Origin: Caballeronia arvi
Lineage (GTDB): Bacteria; Pseudomonadota; Gammaproteobacteria; Burkholderiales; Burkholderiaceae
DNA length: 64,000 bases
Reading direction: 5' to 3'
NCBI RefSeq assembly: GCF_001544695.2
Contig: NZ_FCOM02000007.1
Location: 186,001 to 250,000, forward strand
Numbering within the stretch: the first letter of the stretch is position 1; every line of letters begins with the position of its first letter. A model generated the notes under the pieces. It had not been told where the DNA came from. It saw only the letters and a program-made list of their open reading frames with translations, and ran no database searches. Below are positions 9,474 to 18,369 of the stretch, piece by piece. Made by a program: the position numbers and the translations under genes.

Positions 9474-9512
9474 GCCCCGCAAGCTTAAAAACTTGCGGGG
9501 CTTTTTCTTTTT
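9474..9512 (+). terminator. Intrinsic terminator after tRNA-Ser
   Basis: A ten-pair stem GCCCCGCAAG (9474-9483) with CTTGCGGGGC (9492-9501) is followed by a T-rich run with TTTTT at 9502-9506. It ends the tRNA transcript before the outer-membrane protein gene. Confidence 0.92.
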
Positions 9513-9739
9513 GCGCGCGACTTTTATCCGCGCCCGCATCGAATCAAAACGTCACGATTGAGATGACGTGCTTTCGGATAAGTCCGCTTCCGAGTGTCGT
9601 CGCTGCTCACTATTCTCCCGCTGCTTGCGTTAAAGCAATCAGTTGCGAAAAAAGCAGTGATTGCATTGTCTGCCAAAAGCGTTTCGCCAGGCATCCACAT
9701 GCACGCGGCGCGGCGCTTCACTCGGGATTCACTAAAGTC

Positions 9740-10291
9740 ATGTTCAGTTTCAAAAAGCTCGTCGCTCCGGCGCTCGTTTCGTTGCTCTGTGCGGCTCATG
9801 CGCACTCCGAAACAATCGATCCGGCTCTTCTCAAAGCGATGGGAGTGTACGGACCGCATAGCGAGTTCGCCGGTCCCTACGTTGGCGCGAAGTTCGGCCT
9901 CAACTTGTCGGATATCAGCGGCCCGAACGCACGCGGGTGGCATTCGACCTGGTTTCCGGGCATCGTCGGCGGCGTGAATTACGATGTCGACCGTTTCGTG
10001 GTCGGTCTCGAAGGCTTCGCCGACTTCCACGGCGGCTCGACGACCAAGAAGGACGGCGGCCTTGACGTGAAGTTCGGCATGCCGGTCAACAGGAACATCA
10101 TGCCGTACGCGCGCATCGGCTTCACGGGGACCTGGCCGGACACGCGCCTGCACTACGGCGGCGGCGTCGAGTATAAATTCGCGAAGAACTGGAGCGTGGC
10201 GGGCGAATACACCGGCGACTCATCGAGCTATCAGGGCGGCCATCGTCACAACAACAGCGTGACGATGGGCCTGCATTACTACTTCTTCTGA
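9740..10291 (+). CDS. Small outer-membrane beta-barrel protein
   Basis: Exported protein of 183 residues. Residues 1 to about 22 form a signal peptide ending near AHAHS. The mature part has alternating aromatic beta-strands, for example YVGAKFGLNL, GGVNYDVDRFVVGLEGFADF, GGGVEYKFAKNWSVAGEY and VTMGLHYYFF. The terminal Phe is the sorting signal recognised by the BAM complex. This fits an eight-stranded OmpA/OmpW-like barrel without a peptidoglycan domain. The ATG at 9740 starts the signal peptide; the open frame reaches back to 9563 without looking like a protein. It sits alone between a terminator and a convergent protease gene. The function is unknown. Confidence 0.8.
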   Translation: MFSFKKLVAPALVSLLCAAHAHSETIDPALLKAMGVYGPHSEFAGPYVGAKFGLNLSDISGPNARGWHSTWFPGIVGGVNYDVDRFVVGLEGFADFHGGSTTKKDGGLDVKFGMPVNRNIMPYARIGFTGTWPDTRLHYGGGVEYKFAKNWSVAGEYTGDSSSYQGGHRHNNSVTMGLHYYFF

Positions 10292-10345
10292 TTCTTCTTC
10301 ACCGATGCGCGCGTGTCTCACGCGCGCATCGCGTTCAAGTCTGCG

Positions 10346-11104
10346 TCACTTCCCCGACGCGATCCGATCCTGAATGTGCTTCGCCCGCGCCGGCGACGAC
10401 GGATGCGAATCGAGCATGCTCGACTTGCCGCCATCGATCGTTGCGAGTTTCTGGAACGCGGTGACGAGTCCGGCCGGGTTATATCCCTTCTTCTTCTGCG
10501 AGTCGAACGAGTAGTCGTCGGCGGCGGTTTCCTGCGACTGCGAGAACTGCGCGTTGACGAACTTCTCGGTCAGATCGCCGAGCTGCGATCCGGAAATGCT
10601 CGCGATCATGCCCGAGCCCGACGCCGCCACCGAGCGCGCCGCCGATGTCGCGTACGCGACCTGCATCGCCTTCTTGGTGTGGCCGAGCGCGACGTGCCCC
10701 ATCTCGTGCCCGACGACGCCGCGCACTTCGTCGTCGTTCATCAGGTCCATGAGGCCGCTGTAGACGCGCACGCAGCCATTGGCCATCGCCCACGCGTTGA
10801 CGTCCTTCGTGATGTAGACCTTGTAGTTGACCGGCACGCCGTTGATGTTGTCGCCGAGCTGCTTCGAGATCTTGTTCAGACGCTGCGTGTACGGACTCGA
10901 CGCCGGCGCGATCTGGTTCTCGCTGTCCATCTGCGCGCACGACTTGTCAGAAAGCGTGCGCACGTCGTTGTCGCTCAGCATGAGCGCCTGCGTGGCGAGT
11001 TGACCGGACTGCATGAGCGAGTCCGGATTCAGGCTGCTGACGCTGCTGCACGAAGCGAGTGCGGTGACTGCCGATACCGCGATCGCCGAGCGGATGATTC
11101 TCAT
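10346..11104 (-). CDS. M48-family metalloprotease lipoprotein (LoiP-like)
   Basis: Zinc metallopeptidase of 252 residues anchored as a lipoprotein: the lipobox LASC puts the acylated Cys at residue 19. The zinc motif HEMGH lies at residues 133-137, with a downstream Glu in SQSQETAADDYS as the probable third ligand. The C-terminal SSPARAKHIQDRI block is typical of the YggG/LoiP group, which handles outer-membrane protein quality control. The start ATG 11102-11104 has GAAGAGG in front; the longer frame to 11233 is not lipoprotein-like. It converges with the barrel gene and stands alone. Confidence 0.9.
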   Translation of the reverse strand: MRIIRSAIAVSAVTALASCSSVSSLNPDSLMQSGQLATQALMLSDNDVRTLSDKSCAQMDSENQIAPASSPYTQRLNKISKQLGDNINGVPVNYKVYITKDVNAWAMANGCVRVYSGLMDLMNDDEVRGVVGHEMGHVALGHTKKAMQVAYATSAARSVAASGSGMIASISGSQLGDLTEKFVNAQFSQSQETAADDYSFDSQKKKGYNPAGLVTAFQKLATIDGGKSSMLDSHPSSPARAKHIQDRIASGK

Positions 11105-11269
11105 GGTTGCCTCTTCAGTGCGTTGTGGGTTCAGGCCCGCGTCGGAATGCGGGCTGGGGCGAAATGCTCGATGCAGATCGACCCGTTGGCTACCCGAAAA
11201 TTCCGATTCTCTTACAGAACCTGACAACGACAAGACGAATATGCGAATCAGTGGCGCGCGCGAAACGAA

Positions 11270-12205
11270 TCAGTCTCGCGCGCGGCGGATGGCGGCGCGC
11301 ACGCGGGCGACGACCGATGCGGCCGGCGCTGCGTCCATCGCGATGCCTGTGGCGTCAGGCAGGCTCTCGGCGGCGAGTTGCGTGAGCGTCTGCCCCGGCG
11401 GCATCTCGACGAAGACGGTCGCGCCGAGTTCGGAGAGCGCGACGGTCGAATCGTGCCAGCGCACCGGATAGCGCAGATTGGTCGCGAGGTCTTCACGAAT
11501 GGCGTCGGCGCGGCGCAACACGCGCGCGCCGCGATTGCCGACATACGCGATGCGCGGCGTGTTGATAGGAACGTCGTTCGCCGCCTCGATCAGCCGCCTG
11601 GCGGCGTCTTCCAGCAGCGCGCAATGCGACGGCACGCTGACGCAAAGCCGCTCGGCCTTGCGTGCGCCGCGCGACAGGGCGATGTCGCGAACCTTCGCGA
11701 GCGCGGCATCGCTGCCCGAGACGACGATCTGTCGTGGCGCGTTCAGATTGCCGATATAGGCATCGGCGTCGCTGTCGTCGATCGCGCGGGCGATCTCGCT
11801 TTCGTTCAGCCCGAGCACCGCGAGCATGCCGTAGCCACGCGGATAGGCGTCCTGCATCAGTTGCGCGCGCAGATGCACGAGCTTGAGCGCATCGGCGAAG
11901 CGAATCGCGCCGCAGGCGACCGCCGCGCCGTACGCGCCGACCGACAGACCCGCGACGGCTTCCGTTTCGATCCCTTCCTCCGCAAGCGCGCGCGCCGCCG
12001 CCACGCCCGCGACGACGAGCGTCACCTGCACCGCGACGGTGGAGGCGAGGGCGTCGGCGGTGTCGAGCTTGAGCACGTCCTCGCCAAGCACGTCCGACGC
12101 TTCGGCGAGCGTGCGAGCGATCGCCGGATGCGGCTTGTCGCCTCGAAGGCGCTGCAGAAAGCCAGGCGTTTGCGCGCCTTGGCCGGGAAAGAGAAACGCG
12201 ATCAT
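11270..12205 (-). CDS. mdcH: Malonate decarboxylase epsilon subunit (malonyl-CoA:ACP transacylase)
   Basis: Acyltransferase of 311 residues that loads malonyl onto the malonate decarboxylase ACP to start the cycle. The fold matches FabD: the N-terminal FPGQGAQ, the nucleophile Ser-88 in GLSVG (Val replaces the usual His after Ser-Leu), and a His near 194 in VPSHCALL. It is the last gene of the mdc operon. Its ATG at 12203-12205 overlaps the mdcG stop as ATGA, implying translational coupling. No transporter gene follows; the next gene is the unrelated protease. Confidence 0.93.
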   Translation of the reverse strand: MIAFLFPGQGAQTPGFLQRLRGDKPHPAIARTLAEASDVLGEDVLKLDTADALASTVAVQVTLVVAGVAAARALAEEGIETEAVAGLSVGAYGAAVACGAIRFADALKLVHLRAQLMQDAYPRGYGMLAVLGLNESEIARAIDDSDADAYIGNLNAPRQIVVSGSDAALAKVRDIALSRGARKAERLCVSVPSHCALLEDAARRLIEAANDVPINTPRIAYVGNRGARVLRRADAIREDLATNLRYPVRWHDSTVALSELGATVFVEMPPGQTLTQLAAESLPDATGIAMDAAPAASVVARVRAAIRRARD

Positions 12206-12834
12206 GACGCGGCCCACGGATTCGTCACGAGGCGCGGGCCATCGGCGTGACGCTGCATCACGCGCAGGCTGGCGCGCGCGAATTCCGCGAGCGAGAAGGC
12301 GGCGTCGGGTGTTTCTATCTGCACGTCGATGCGCGTGCCCGTCTTCTGCGCCGCGTGCGACAGCGCGTCGAAAAGCGCGGAAGCATCGGCGCGTGGCAGG
12401 GGCGTGGGCGCGCGCACGACGATATCGACGTCGCTCGACTGAGTGACCGTCGGCATCGCGGTTGCGAGTTCGAAGCCCGCGCTGCCTGCCGGGCCCCAGT
12501 CGAGACCGCGAGAATCGAGGATCGGGGCGATCGCGCGCAACAACGCGAACGCGGGCAATCCGGCGCGCGCTGGGTCGGGGTTGCGCGCGCGCAAGTCTTC
12601 GGGCGTGAGGATCGCGTCGATCCAGCGTGGCGCGATCCACGTGCCGAAGCGCTCGCTGCGCACGATGCCGCGCACGCCGACTGCAATCTCATCGCCAATC
12701 GGAGGCGCACGCCGCACGACGACGAACGGCGCGCGCTCGAGCGCTGCCGCGACCCAGCCGGGGGCATCGGCGAATGGCGGCGCGCTGGGCGAAAGCCGCA
12801 GAAGATCGTGCGGGCGCAAGCTCACGCGTTCCAT
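12202..12834 (-). CDS. mdcG: Malonate decarboxylase holo-ACP synthase (phosphoribosyl-dephospho-CoA transferase)
   Basis: Nucleotidyltransferase-type enzyme of 210 residues that attaches the 2'-(5''-phosphoribosyl)-3'-dephospho-CoA group to the ACP subunit MdcC. The SSDVDIVV motif near residues 135-142 is the metal-binding Asp pair of the fold. The start ATG 12832-12834 lies inside the end of mdcE, a 13-base overlap, and the stop overlaps mdcH. The assignment rests on the motif, size and operon position between the gamma and epsilon subunits. Confidence 0.9.
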   Translation of the reverse strand: MERVSLRPHDLLRLSPSAPPFADAPGWVAAALERAPFVVVRRAPPIGDEIAVGVRGIVRSERFGTWIAPRWIDAILTPEDLRARNPDPARAGLPAFALLRAIAPILDSRGLDWGPAGSAGFELATAMPTVTQSSDVDIVVRAPTPLPRADASALFDALSHAAQKTGTRIDVQIETPDAAFSLAEFARASLRVMQRHADGPRLVTNPWAAS

Positions 12835-13637
12835 TGCTCGCGCATCCGTTCGCGCACGGCGATCGACGCGGCGCGCGTGCGCTTTGCATCGGCGGACGCG
12901 AGACGATTCGACAGATCGCGCGGCCCGCGTCGCGCATCCTTCACCGCGGCGGCAAGCGACGCCTGCACGCGTTCGATGCCGACGGAAGAGGGCGCATCCG
13001 CATCCACGCCTTCGATGAGCTCGTGTAGCAGTCCAAGCTTCGCGTACGCGCTCATCTTGTACGACATCGGCAGGACGGTGTCGCCGAGCGCGTCGAGACT
13101 TTCGACGCTGCGCCGCGTGACGCGCGCCGCCGCGTCCTTGCCCATTGCGTGCACGGCGGTGCCGGGCGCATCGAGCGCGATGATGCGGTTCGCCTGATAG
13201 CCGTGCGCGAGATACGCGCCCGACATCGCCGGCCCGACGATCAGCGCGATCACCGGATGACCGGCGAGCCGCGCGCTCGCGTACGCATCGACGGCGGCCG
13301 CGCACGCGAGATGAATGCCAAGCAGCTCTTCGCGACGCCCGTAAGCCTGGCTCTTCACGTCGACGACGGCGACGATCGGGCGCTTCACATCGGCATCGCG
13401 ATCGGCGTCGACGACTTCGCGCACGGCGCGCGCAAGCAGCCAGCCCTGTTCGAGCCCGACGACGTTATCGGTCGCGCGCGGAAAACGGTTCTGCGTATCG
13501 GGCACGACGGCGAAGAAACGGGCGCGTTCGCCATCGAGCCGGCCGTCGCGTGCGCGGATCGGGCCGCTTTCGGTTTGCGTCGCCGGAGAAGTCAGCGCAT
13601 CGAGCCAACGCTCGCCGCGGGAAAGTGTGTCGGTCAT
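12822..13637 (-). CDS. mdcE: Malonate decarboxylase gamma subunit
   Basis: A 271-residue partner of MdcD in the malonyl-S-ACP decarboxylase, related to the carboxyltransferase half of acyl-CoA carboxylases. Visible family blocks include PIVAVVDVKSQAYGRREE, a GPAMSGAYLAHGYQAN loop and DAPGTAVHAMGK. It begins at ATG 13635-13637, overlapping the mdcD stop as ATGA. The open frame upstream of that ATG is only the shadow of mdcD. It works with MdcD to release CO2 from malonyl-ACP, regenerating acetyl-ACP. Confidence 0.94.
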   Translation of the reverse strand: MTDTLSRGERWLDALTSPATQTESGPIRARDGRLDGERARFFAVVPDTQNRFPRATDNVVGLEQGWLLARAVREVVDADRDADVKRPIVAVVDVKSQAYGRREELLGIHLACAAAVDAYASARLAGHPVIALIVGPAMSGAYLAHGYQANRIIALDAPGTAVHAMGKDAAARVTRRSVESLDALGDTVLPMSYKMSAYAKLGLLHELIEGVDADAPSSVGIERVQASLAAAVKDARRGPRDLSNRLASADAKRTRAASIAVRERMREQWNA

Positions 13638-14476
13638 GATGTGCCCCACAAATTGCGCAGTATGTCGGGATCGATGGCGTCCGGGTTCACTTGCGCGAGC
13701 CGCGCGACGAAGCCATCGACGTCCGCGCTGCGATGCTGCCGCGGCACGCCGCGCCCGAATGCGGCGAGCACGGCGTCGCGCACCCGGGCGGTGTCGTCTT
13801 CGACGAGCGTATCCGCTAGCCCGACCGCGACGCGCTCCTCGCCGCCGATCATCGACCAGATGAGGCGACGGTCGCCCGAATCGAGTTCTTCGATGCCCGC
13901 TTCCTGCTCGATCACCTCCGGCCCGTTCATGCCGAGGCGCGCCTGACGCGTCATCACGAGCTCGGTGCAGAGCGCGGCCGCGAGCGACATCCCGCCGAAG
14001 CAGCCGACCATGCCGCCGATCACGCCGACCACCGGCACATGACGGCGCAACGCGACGATCGCCGCCTGGATCTCCGCGATCGCGGCCAGCCCGAGATTCG
14101 CTTCCTGCAAGCGCACGCCGCCGGTCTCGAACAGCACGACGGGACGAATCGCGCGTCCGGCTTCGAATTCGCCGAGAGCGAGTTCCAGCGCCGCCGCGAT
14201 CTTCGCGCCCGAGACTTCGCCGATGCTGCCGCCCTGGAACGCAGGCTCGATCGCCGCGATCACGGCGGGCTCGCCGCCGAGCGTGCCGCGCGCGATGACC
14301 ACGCCGTCGTCGGCCTGACAGACGATGTTCTGCATCGCGAGCCACGGCGATTCGATCCGGTCGAACGGGCCGAGCAGCTCGCGGAACGTGCCTTTGTCGA
14401 GCAGCGCTTCGGCGCGTTCGCGCGCGGTCAGTTCGATGAAGCTGTGCCGCGCGAGGAAAGTGTCGTGCGCGTTCAT
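13634..14476 (-). CDS. mdcD: Malonate decarboxylase beta subunit
   Basis: A 280-residue crotonase-fold decarboxylase subunit. Glycine-rich oxyanion-hole segments are seen in FQGGSIGEVSGAKIA and VIGGMVGCFGGMSLAAAL, and the conserved LFETGGVRLQEAN is present. ATG 14474-14476 gives NAHDTFLARHSF, a typical start, and overlaps the mdcC stop. With MdcE it forms the carboxy-lyase. The malonate mdc systems of this beta/gamma type are biotin-independent; none of the seven mdc genes here encodes a biotin carrier or a sodium-pump subunit. Confidence 0.95.
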   Translation of the reverse strand: MNAHDTFLARHSFIELTARERAEALLDKGTFRELLGPFDRIESPWLAMQNIVCQADDGVVIARGTLGGEPAVIAAIEPAFQGGSIGEVSGAKIAAALELALGEFEAGRAIRPVVLFETGGVRLQEANLGLAAIAEIQAAIVALRRHVPVVGVIGGMVGCFGGMSLAAALCTELVMTRQARLGMNGPEVIEQEAGIEELDSGDRRLIWSMIGGEERVAVGLADTLVEDDTARVRDAVLAAFGRGVPRQHRSADVDGFVARLAQVNPDAIDPDILRNLWGTS

Positions 14477-14775
14477 GGCGTGTCTCCTTCGCTCGCTTCG
14501 ACGGCTTCGTTCAGGCGCAGCATCACGACGCCGGGCGTCGCGCCGAAGTCGTTGAGCTCGATCTTCGCCGCGCCGTCGTAGCGCTGGAAAAAGCGGTCGA
14601 GCACGCTTTTCCATACGTGGCCGTAACCATCGACGCTCGTGCGGATCACCACTTCGGCGTGCGCGCCCGGCGCGGGCGAGAGCAGCACTTCGAGATCGCC
14701 CGAACCGACCACGCCCACGTGCGCGTTTCGCGTCACGGGCCGCCTGGCGGGATATTCGTATCGCATGTTTTCCAT
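14473..14775 (-). CDS. mdcC: Malonate decarboxylase acyl-carrier protein (delta subunit)
   Basis: Carrier protein of 100 residues. The motif VGSGDLEVL places Ser at position 25, the residue that carries the phosphoribosyl-dephospho-CoA arm in characterised MdcC proteins. The ATG 14773-14775 is preceded by AGAGGAA at good spacing. An internal ATG three codons on is possible but would shift the serine from its usual number. It starts 23 bases after mdcB and overlaps mdcD by four bases. Confidence 0.94.
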   Translation of the reverse strand: MENMRYEYPARRPVTRNAHVGVVGSGDLEVLLSPAPGAHAEVVIRTSVDGYGHVWKSVLDRFFQRYDGAAKIELNDFGATPGVVMLRLNEAVEASEGDTP

Positions 14776-14798
14776 CGTTCGTTCCTCTTCGATGCGCT

Positions 14799-15656
14799 TT
14801 AGGGCAAGCGCCTGAGACTGTCGAGAAAGAGTGTCGCCGCGAGCAGATCGGCCGCGCCGCCGGGCGACGCGTTCAGCTTCATCAGTGCTTCATGGAGCGC
14901 GTTCAATGCACGACGGCCCGCGCCGCTCGCGACGCCGCCGCATTCGATCACCTTGCGCGCGCCGCGTTGCGCCGCGTCGAGCGCTTGCAAACCGCCGCGA
15001 TGAAGCAGACACGTATCGTCGAGCGACGCGATGATTGCGACGAGCGCATCGAGCCGCGCGTCGGATTCGTTCGAGCCGCGTGCGCGCGCGTCGTCGAGGG
15101 CGGGCAGACCGACGCGCAACGCATGCGGAAAGCCATCGCGTGCTTCGCCGCGCGCGCCTTTGACGTGGAAGCGCTGCGCCGCGCGAGCGCCATGCGATGC
15201 CGTCGCGGAGGCGGGCGCATATCGATCGTCGAAGCGCGCGATTTCCGCCGCCGACTGACAGATGGATTCGCTGTCGTCGGATGCGTTCATGGAAGCGCCC
15301 GCGCACAGCAAGCCGATGATCCAGATCGCGCCGCGATGCGCGTTGCTGCCATCGGTCGCGCGCATCATCGCCGCTTCGCCTTCTCGGCCGATGCGCGCCA
15401 GTTGCTCGCGCAAGACCTGCGACGGCTGAGCATGCGAAGCGGCACGCGCCATCGCGAGAAAGCTCGGTTGCAGCGCGTTCGCGGAACGCAGCATCGTGTC
15501 CAGATCGAGATCGCGATGCGCGCCGCTGCCGTTTTCATCGACGAGCGCGGGCTTCGGCGTGAGACGCGCTTCGGCGACGAGCGCATCGACGGCATGGGCG
15601 GCGATGACCGACGGCGCCGCGACTGCATATGAAACTTCACGAAGAGCGAGCTTCAT
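14799..15656 (-). CDS. mdcB: Triphosphoribosyl-dephospho-CoA synthase
   Basis: Makes the prosthetic-group precursor 2'-(5''-triphosphoribosyl)-3'-dephospho-CoA from ATP and dephospho-CoA; MdcG then transfers it to MdcC. It has 285 residues. Family blocks include ALVAEARLTPKPALVDENGSGAHRDLD, GSNAHRGAIWIIGLL and DTCLLHRGG. The ATG at 15654-15656 is five bases after the mdcA stop. A GTG at 15663-15665 in frame would overlap that stop as GTGA, like most neighbouring junctions, and add three residues, so the start is open between the two. Confidence 0.93.
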   Translation of the reverse strand: MKLALREVSYAVAAPSVIAAHAVDALVAEARLTPKPALVDENGSGAHRDLDLDTMLRSANALQPSFLAMARAASHAQPSQVLREQLARIGREGEAAMMRATDGSNAHRGAIWIIGLLCAGASMNASDDSESICQSAAEIARFDDRYAPASATASHGARAAQRFHVKGARGEARDGFPHALRVGLPALDDARARGSNESDARLDALVAIIASLDDTCLLHRGGLQALDAAQRGARKVIECGGVASGAGRRALNALHEALMKLNASPGGAADLLAATLFLDSLRRLP

Positions 15657-15661
15657 CGCGC

Positions 15662-17323
15662 TCACCAGCTTCTGAAGCGCGCGGGCGGCGCATAGAGCCC
15701 GCCGGACCACGCGACGAGATCGTCGATGCTGCGCGCGGCGAGCAAGGAGCGCTTTGCTTCACCGCGCCGCACGCCCAGATCTTCCGGATACGCGACGATG
15801 CCGCGCCGGCGCAGCTCCGCCGACTTTGCGGGATCGGCGCGCATGCCGATGGGCGTCACGCCCGCGACCGCCGCGAGCGCCGCGCGCCGCTCATCGACGC
15901 CTTCGGCCGCATGCAGATACGCGATGCCTTCTTCCGTCACGACGTGCGTGACGTCATCGCCGTAAATCATCACGGGCGCAATCGGCATATTGCTTTTTTC
16001 GCCGACGGCGATCGCGTCGAGTGCATCGACGATGGTCGGCTCGCCGCCTTTCTTGTACGTCTCGGCGGTCTGCACGACGAGCTTGTGGCCGCGCGCGATC
16101 TGCGGATTCGGGCCGTCGTTTTTCAGGAGCTTGAGCCACGCCTCGCTCGAATGACGACGGCCACGCGGATCGTGTCCCATGTTCGGCGCGCCGCCGAAGC
16201 CGGCGAGCCGCCCGAGCGTGACCGTCGATGAATTCGCGTCCGCGTCCATCTGCAGCGTCGAGCCGATGAACAGATCGACGCCGTATTGACCCGCGAGCTG
16301 ACAGAACACGCGGTTCGAGCGCAGGCTGCCGTCGCGTCCGGTGAAGAACACGTCGGAGCGCGCCGCGATGTAATTCTCCATGCCGACTTCGCTGCCGAAG
16401 CAATGCACGCTGTCGACCCAGCCGGATTCGATCGCGGGAATGAGCGTCGGATGCGGATTGAGCGCCCAGTTCGTGCAGATCTTGCCTTTCAGGCCGAGTT
16501 GTTCGCCGTAAGTCGGCAGCAGCAATTCGATCGCGGCCGTATCGAAGCCGATGCCGTGATTGAGCGACGTGACGCCGTAACGCTCGTAGATGCCGCGGAT
16601 CGTCATCATCGCCATCAGGATTTGCAGCTCGCCGATGTGACGCGGATCGCGCGTGAAAAGCGGCTCGACCGCGAACGGGCGGTCCGCCTCCACGACGATA
16701 TCGACCCACGAGCCGGGAATATCGACGCGCGGCAGTTCATCGACGATCTCGTTCACCTGCGCGACCACGATGCCGTGGCGGAATGCGGTGGCTTCGACGA
16801 TCGTCGGCGTGTCTTCGGTATTCGCGCCGGTATAGAGATTGCCGTGCCGGTCGGCCTGCACCGCGCACACGAGCGCGACCTGCGGCGTGAGGTCGATGAA
16901 CATACGCGCATACAGTTCGATGTACGTATAGATCGCGCCGATCTCCAGCATGCCGTCTTCGAGCAGTTGCGCGACGCGCAGGCTCTGCGGACCGGCGAAC
17001 GCGAAATCGACCTTGCGCGCGATGCCTCGCTCGAAAAGCGCGAGATGCTCCGGACGGCTGATGCTCGAAAGGAGCAGATGCACGTCGTGCACGCGCTCGG
17101 GATCGAGCTTCGCGAAGGCGCGCGACAGAAAGTCGGCCTGCTTCTGATTGTTGCCTTCGAGCGCGACGCGATCGCCGCTGTGAATCAGCGCCTGCAACGC
17201 ATCGACGATGCGCGCGGGATCGAGCACGGCGCCGTCGAGCCACGGCTCGATGAGTTTGAGGCGGCGCGCCTTTTCCTGCGCGCGCGTGTTCCAGTTGCGG
17301 GTTTCAGCGATGGCATCGTTCAT
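15662..17323 (-). CDS. mdcA: Malonate decarboxylase alpha subunit (acetyl-S-ACP:malonate ACP transferase)
   Basis: A 553-residue CoA-transferase-family protein that exchanges acetyl for malonyl on the carrier, releasing acetate. Recognisable blocks are RIVDALQALIHSGDRVALEGNNQKQADFL, a GSTLQMDADANSSTV region and GFGGAPNMGHDPRGRRH. Its ATG 17321-17323 overlaps the stop of the upstream gntR gene as ATGA. Length and order match mdcA at the head of the structural genes in Klebsiella and Pseudomonas. Confidence 0.96.
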   Translation of the reverse strand: MNDAIAETRNWNTRAQEKARRLKLIEPWLDGAVLDPARIVDALQALIHSGDRVALEGNNQKQADFLSRAFAKLDPERVHDVHLLLSSISRPEHLALFERGIARKVDFAFAGPQSLRVAQLLEDGMLEIGAIYTYIELYARMFIDLTPQVALVCAVQADRHGNLYTGANTEDTPTIVEATAFRHGIVVAQVNEIVDELPRVDIPGSWVDIVVEADRPFAVEPLFTRDPRHIGELQILMAMMTIRGIYERYGVTSLNHGIGFDTAAIELLLPTYGEQLGLKGKICTNWALNPHPTLIPAIESGWVDSVHCFGSEVGMENYIAARSDVFFTGRDGSLRSNRVFCQLAGQYGVDLFIGSTLQMDADANSSTVTLGRLAGFGGAPNMGHDPRGRRHSSEAWLKLLKNDGPNPQIARGHKLVVQTAETYKKGGEPTIVDALDAIAVGEKSNMPIAPVMIYGDDVTHVVTEEGIAYLHAAEGVDERRAALAAVAGVTPIGMRADPAKSAELRRRGIVAYPEDLGVRRGEAKRSLLAARSIDDLVAWSGGLYAPPARFRSW

Positions 17324-18093
17324 TGGTCGGCCTTGACGGAAGTCGATCGGGAAGATGGGCGGCGTCGCTTTTTGGTGTGCGTTGTTTGCGCGAGCGCTTG
17401 CGCATCGGCGAGAAAGCGATGAATCAGTTCGCCCGTCGCGAGCAGATGGCGCGCGACGAGCGTTTGAGCCTGTTCGATATCGCGTGCGGCGAGGGCTTCG
17501 AAGATCGCGCGATGCTCGGCATCCGACGATTCCTTGTGGATCGGTGCGCCGAGTTTCAGGCGCAGATAGCGTTCGCCGCGCCGGTGCATCTGGCCGATCA
17601 GTTCCATCAGGCGAGGGCGGTTCGCGGGCGCGTAGAGACTCATATGGAACTGCTCGTTGCGCACGACATATAGCGCGGGATCGGGTTCGTTCTCCGCGGC
17701 TTCGAGCAGGCGCTTCGCGTCGGCGAGCGTGTCTGGCGTGTGATGCTCGATCGCAATGCCGATAGCCAGGCTTTCCAGCGATGCGCGAATCTCGTAAATC
17801 TCGCGCGCTTCATCGGCGGATTGCAGGCTGACGGCTGCACCGCGATTCGGCTCGGTCGTGACCCAGCCTTCGCTTTCGAGCTGGCGAAACGCTTCGCGGA
17901 CGGGAATCGCGCTCACCGAGAACTGACGCGCGATCGCATCCTGGCGCAGCGGCTCGCCCGGCAACAGCGAGCCGTCGACGATCGCGGTGCGCAGCGCATC
18001 CGCGATGAAGCGCGACGTGCTCTGGCGCGGTTCGAACTGCGCGTCGCGAAATGAAGCCGGAGGTTGCGATCCGGCGGAGAGATCTGTCGGCAT
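17320..18093 (-). CDS. GntR/FCD-family regulator, probable malonate-responsive repressor of mdc
   Basis: DNA-binding protein of 257 residues. An N-terminal winged helix-turn-helix, about residues 27-95, contains IARQFSVSAIPVREAFRQLESEGWV. An FCD ligand-binding domain follows, with metal-site histidines in NEQFHMSLY and a later EHRAIFEA. A basic tail ends the protein. It overlaps mdcA by four bases, so regulator and enzymes share one transcript, and it probably controls its own operon. In Acinetobacter and Rhizobium, GntR-type proteins (MdcY, MatR) play this role; the link here is by position. A palindrome at 18134-18143 is the likely operator. Confidence 0.88.
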   Translation of the reverse strand: MPTDLSAGSQPPASFRDAQFEPRQSTSRFIADALRTAIVDGSLLPGEPLRQDAIARQFSVSAIPVREAFRQLESEGWVTTEPNRGAAVSLQSADEAREIYEIRASLESLAIGIAIEHHTPDTLADAKRLLEAAENEPDPALYVVRNEQFHMSLYAPANRPRLMELIGQMHRRGERYLRLKLGAPIHKESSDAEHRAIFEALAARDIEQAQTLVARHLLATGELIHRFLADAQALAQTTHTKKRRRPSSRSTSVKADQ

Positions 18094-18133
18094 GGCTGGG
18101 TTGTGCAGGTTCGTCGTGTGTCGATGTCAAATA

Positions 18134-18143
18134 TTATATATAA
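18134..18143. promoter_or_regulatory. Candidate operator for the GntR regulator
   Basis: TTATATATAA is a perfect ten-base palindrome 40 bases before the regulator start. It resembles the AT-centred palindromes bound by GntR-type malonate regulators. It also overlaps the AT-rich stretch where the minus-strand promoter must lie, so bound protein would block transcription. Confidence 0.5.
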
Positions 18144-18369
18144 AAATGCACATCGGACCTCCGTGCTTTCCCTAGACGCCACGAGAAAGACTTTTCACGT
18201 ACGCGGCTTTTTCAGCGCGGTCGTGAACTTCGGTTTGGATGGCTGCGGCCCTTACTTTTCGAAAGCTTTCCTGCGGTAATAGGTCGTTACCAAGTGGCAA
18301 CACTTGCGCGCGCGTCGCTCCGATATAGTCCCCTCAACACAACAAACAACCCATCGAGGTGGGCTTCAC

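Noticed and set aside
18304..18369. Longer N-terminus for PXPV protein 1 from ATG 18304
   Set aside because: The extra residues precede a normal signal peptide and the ribosome binding site fits ATG 18370.
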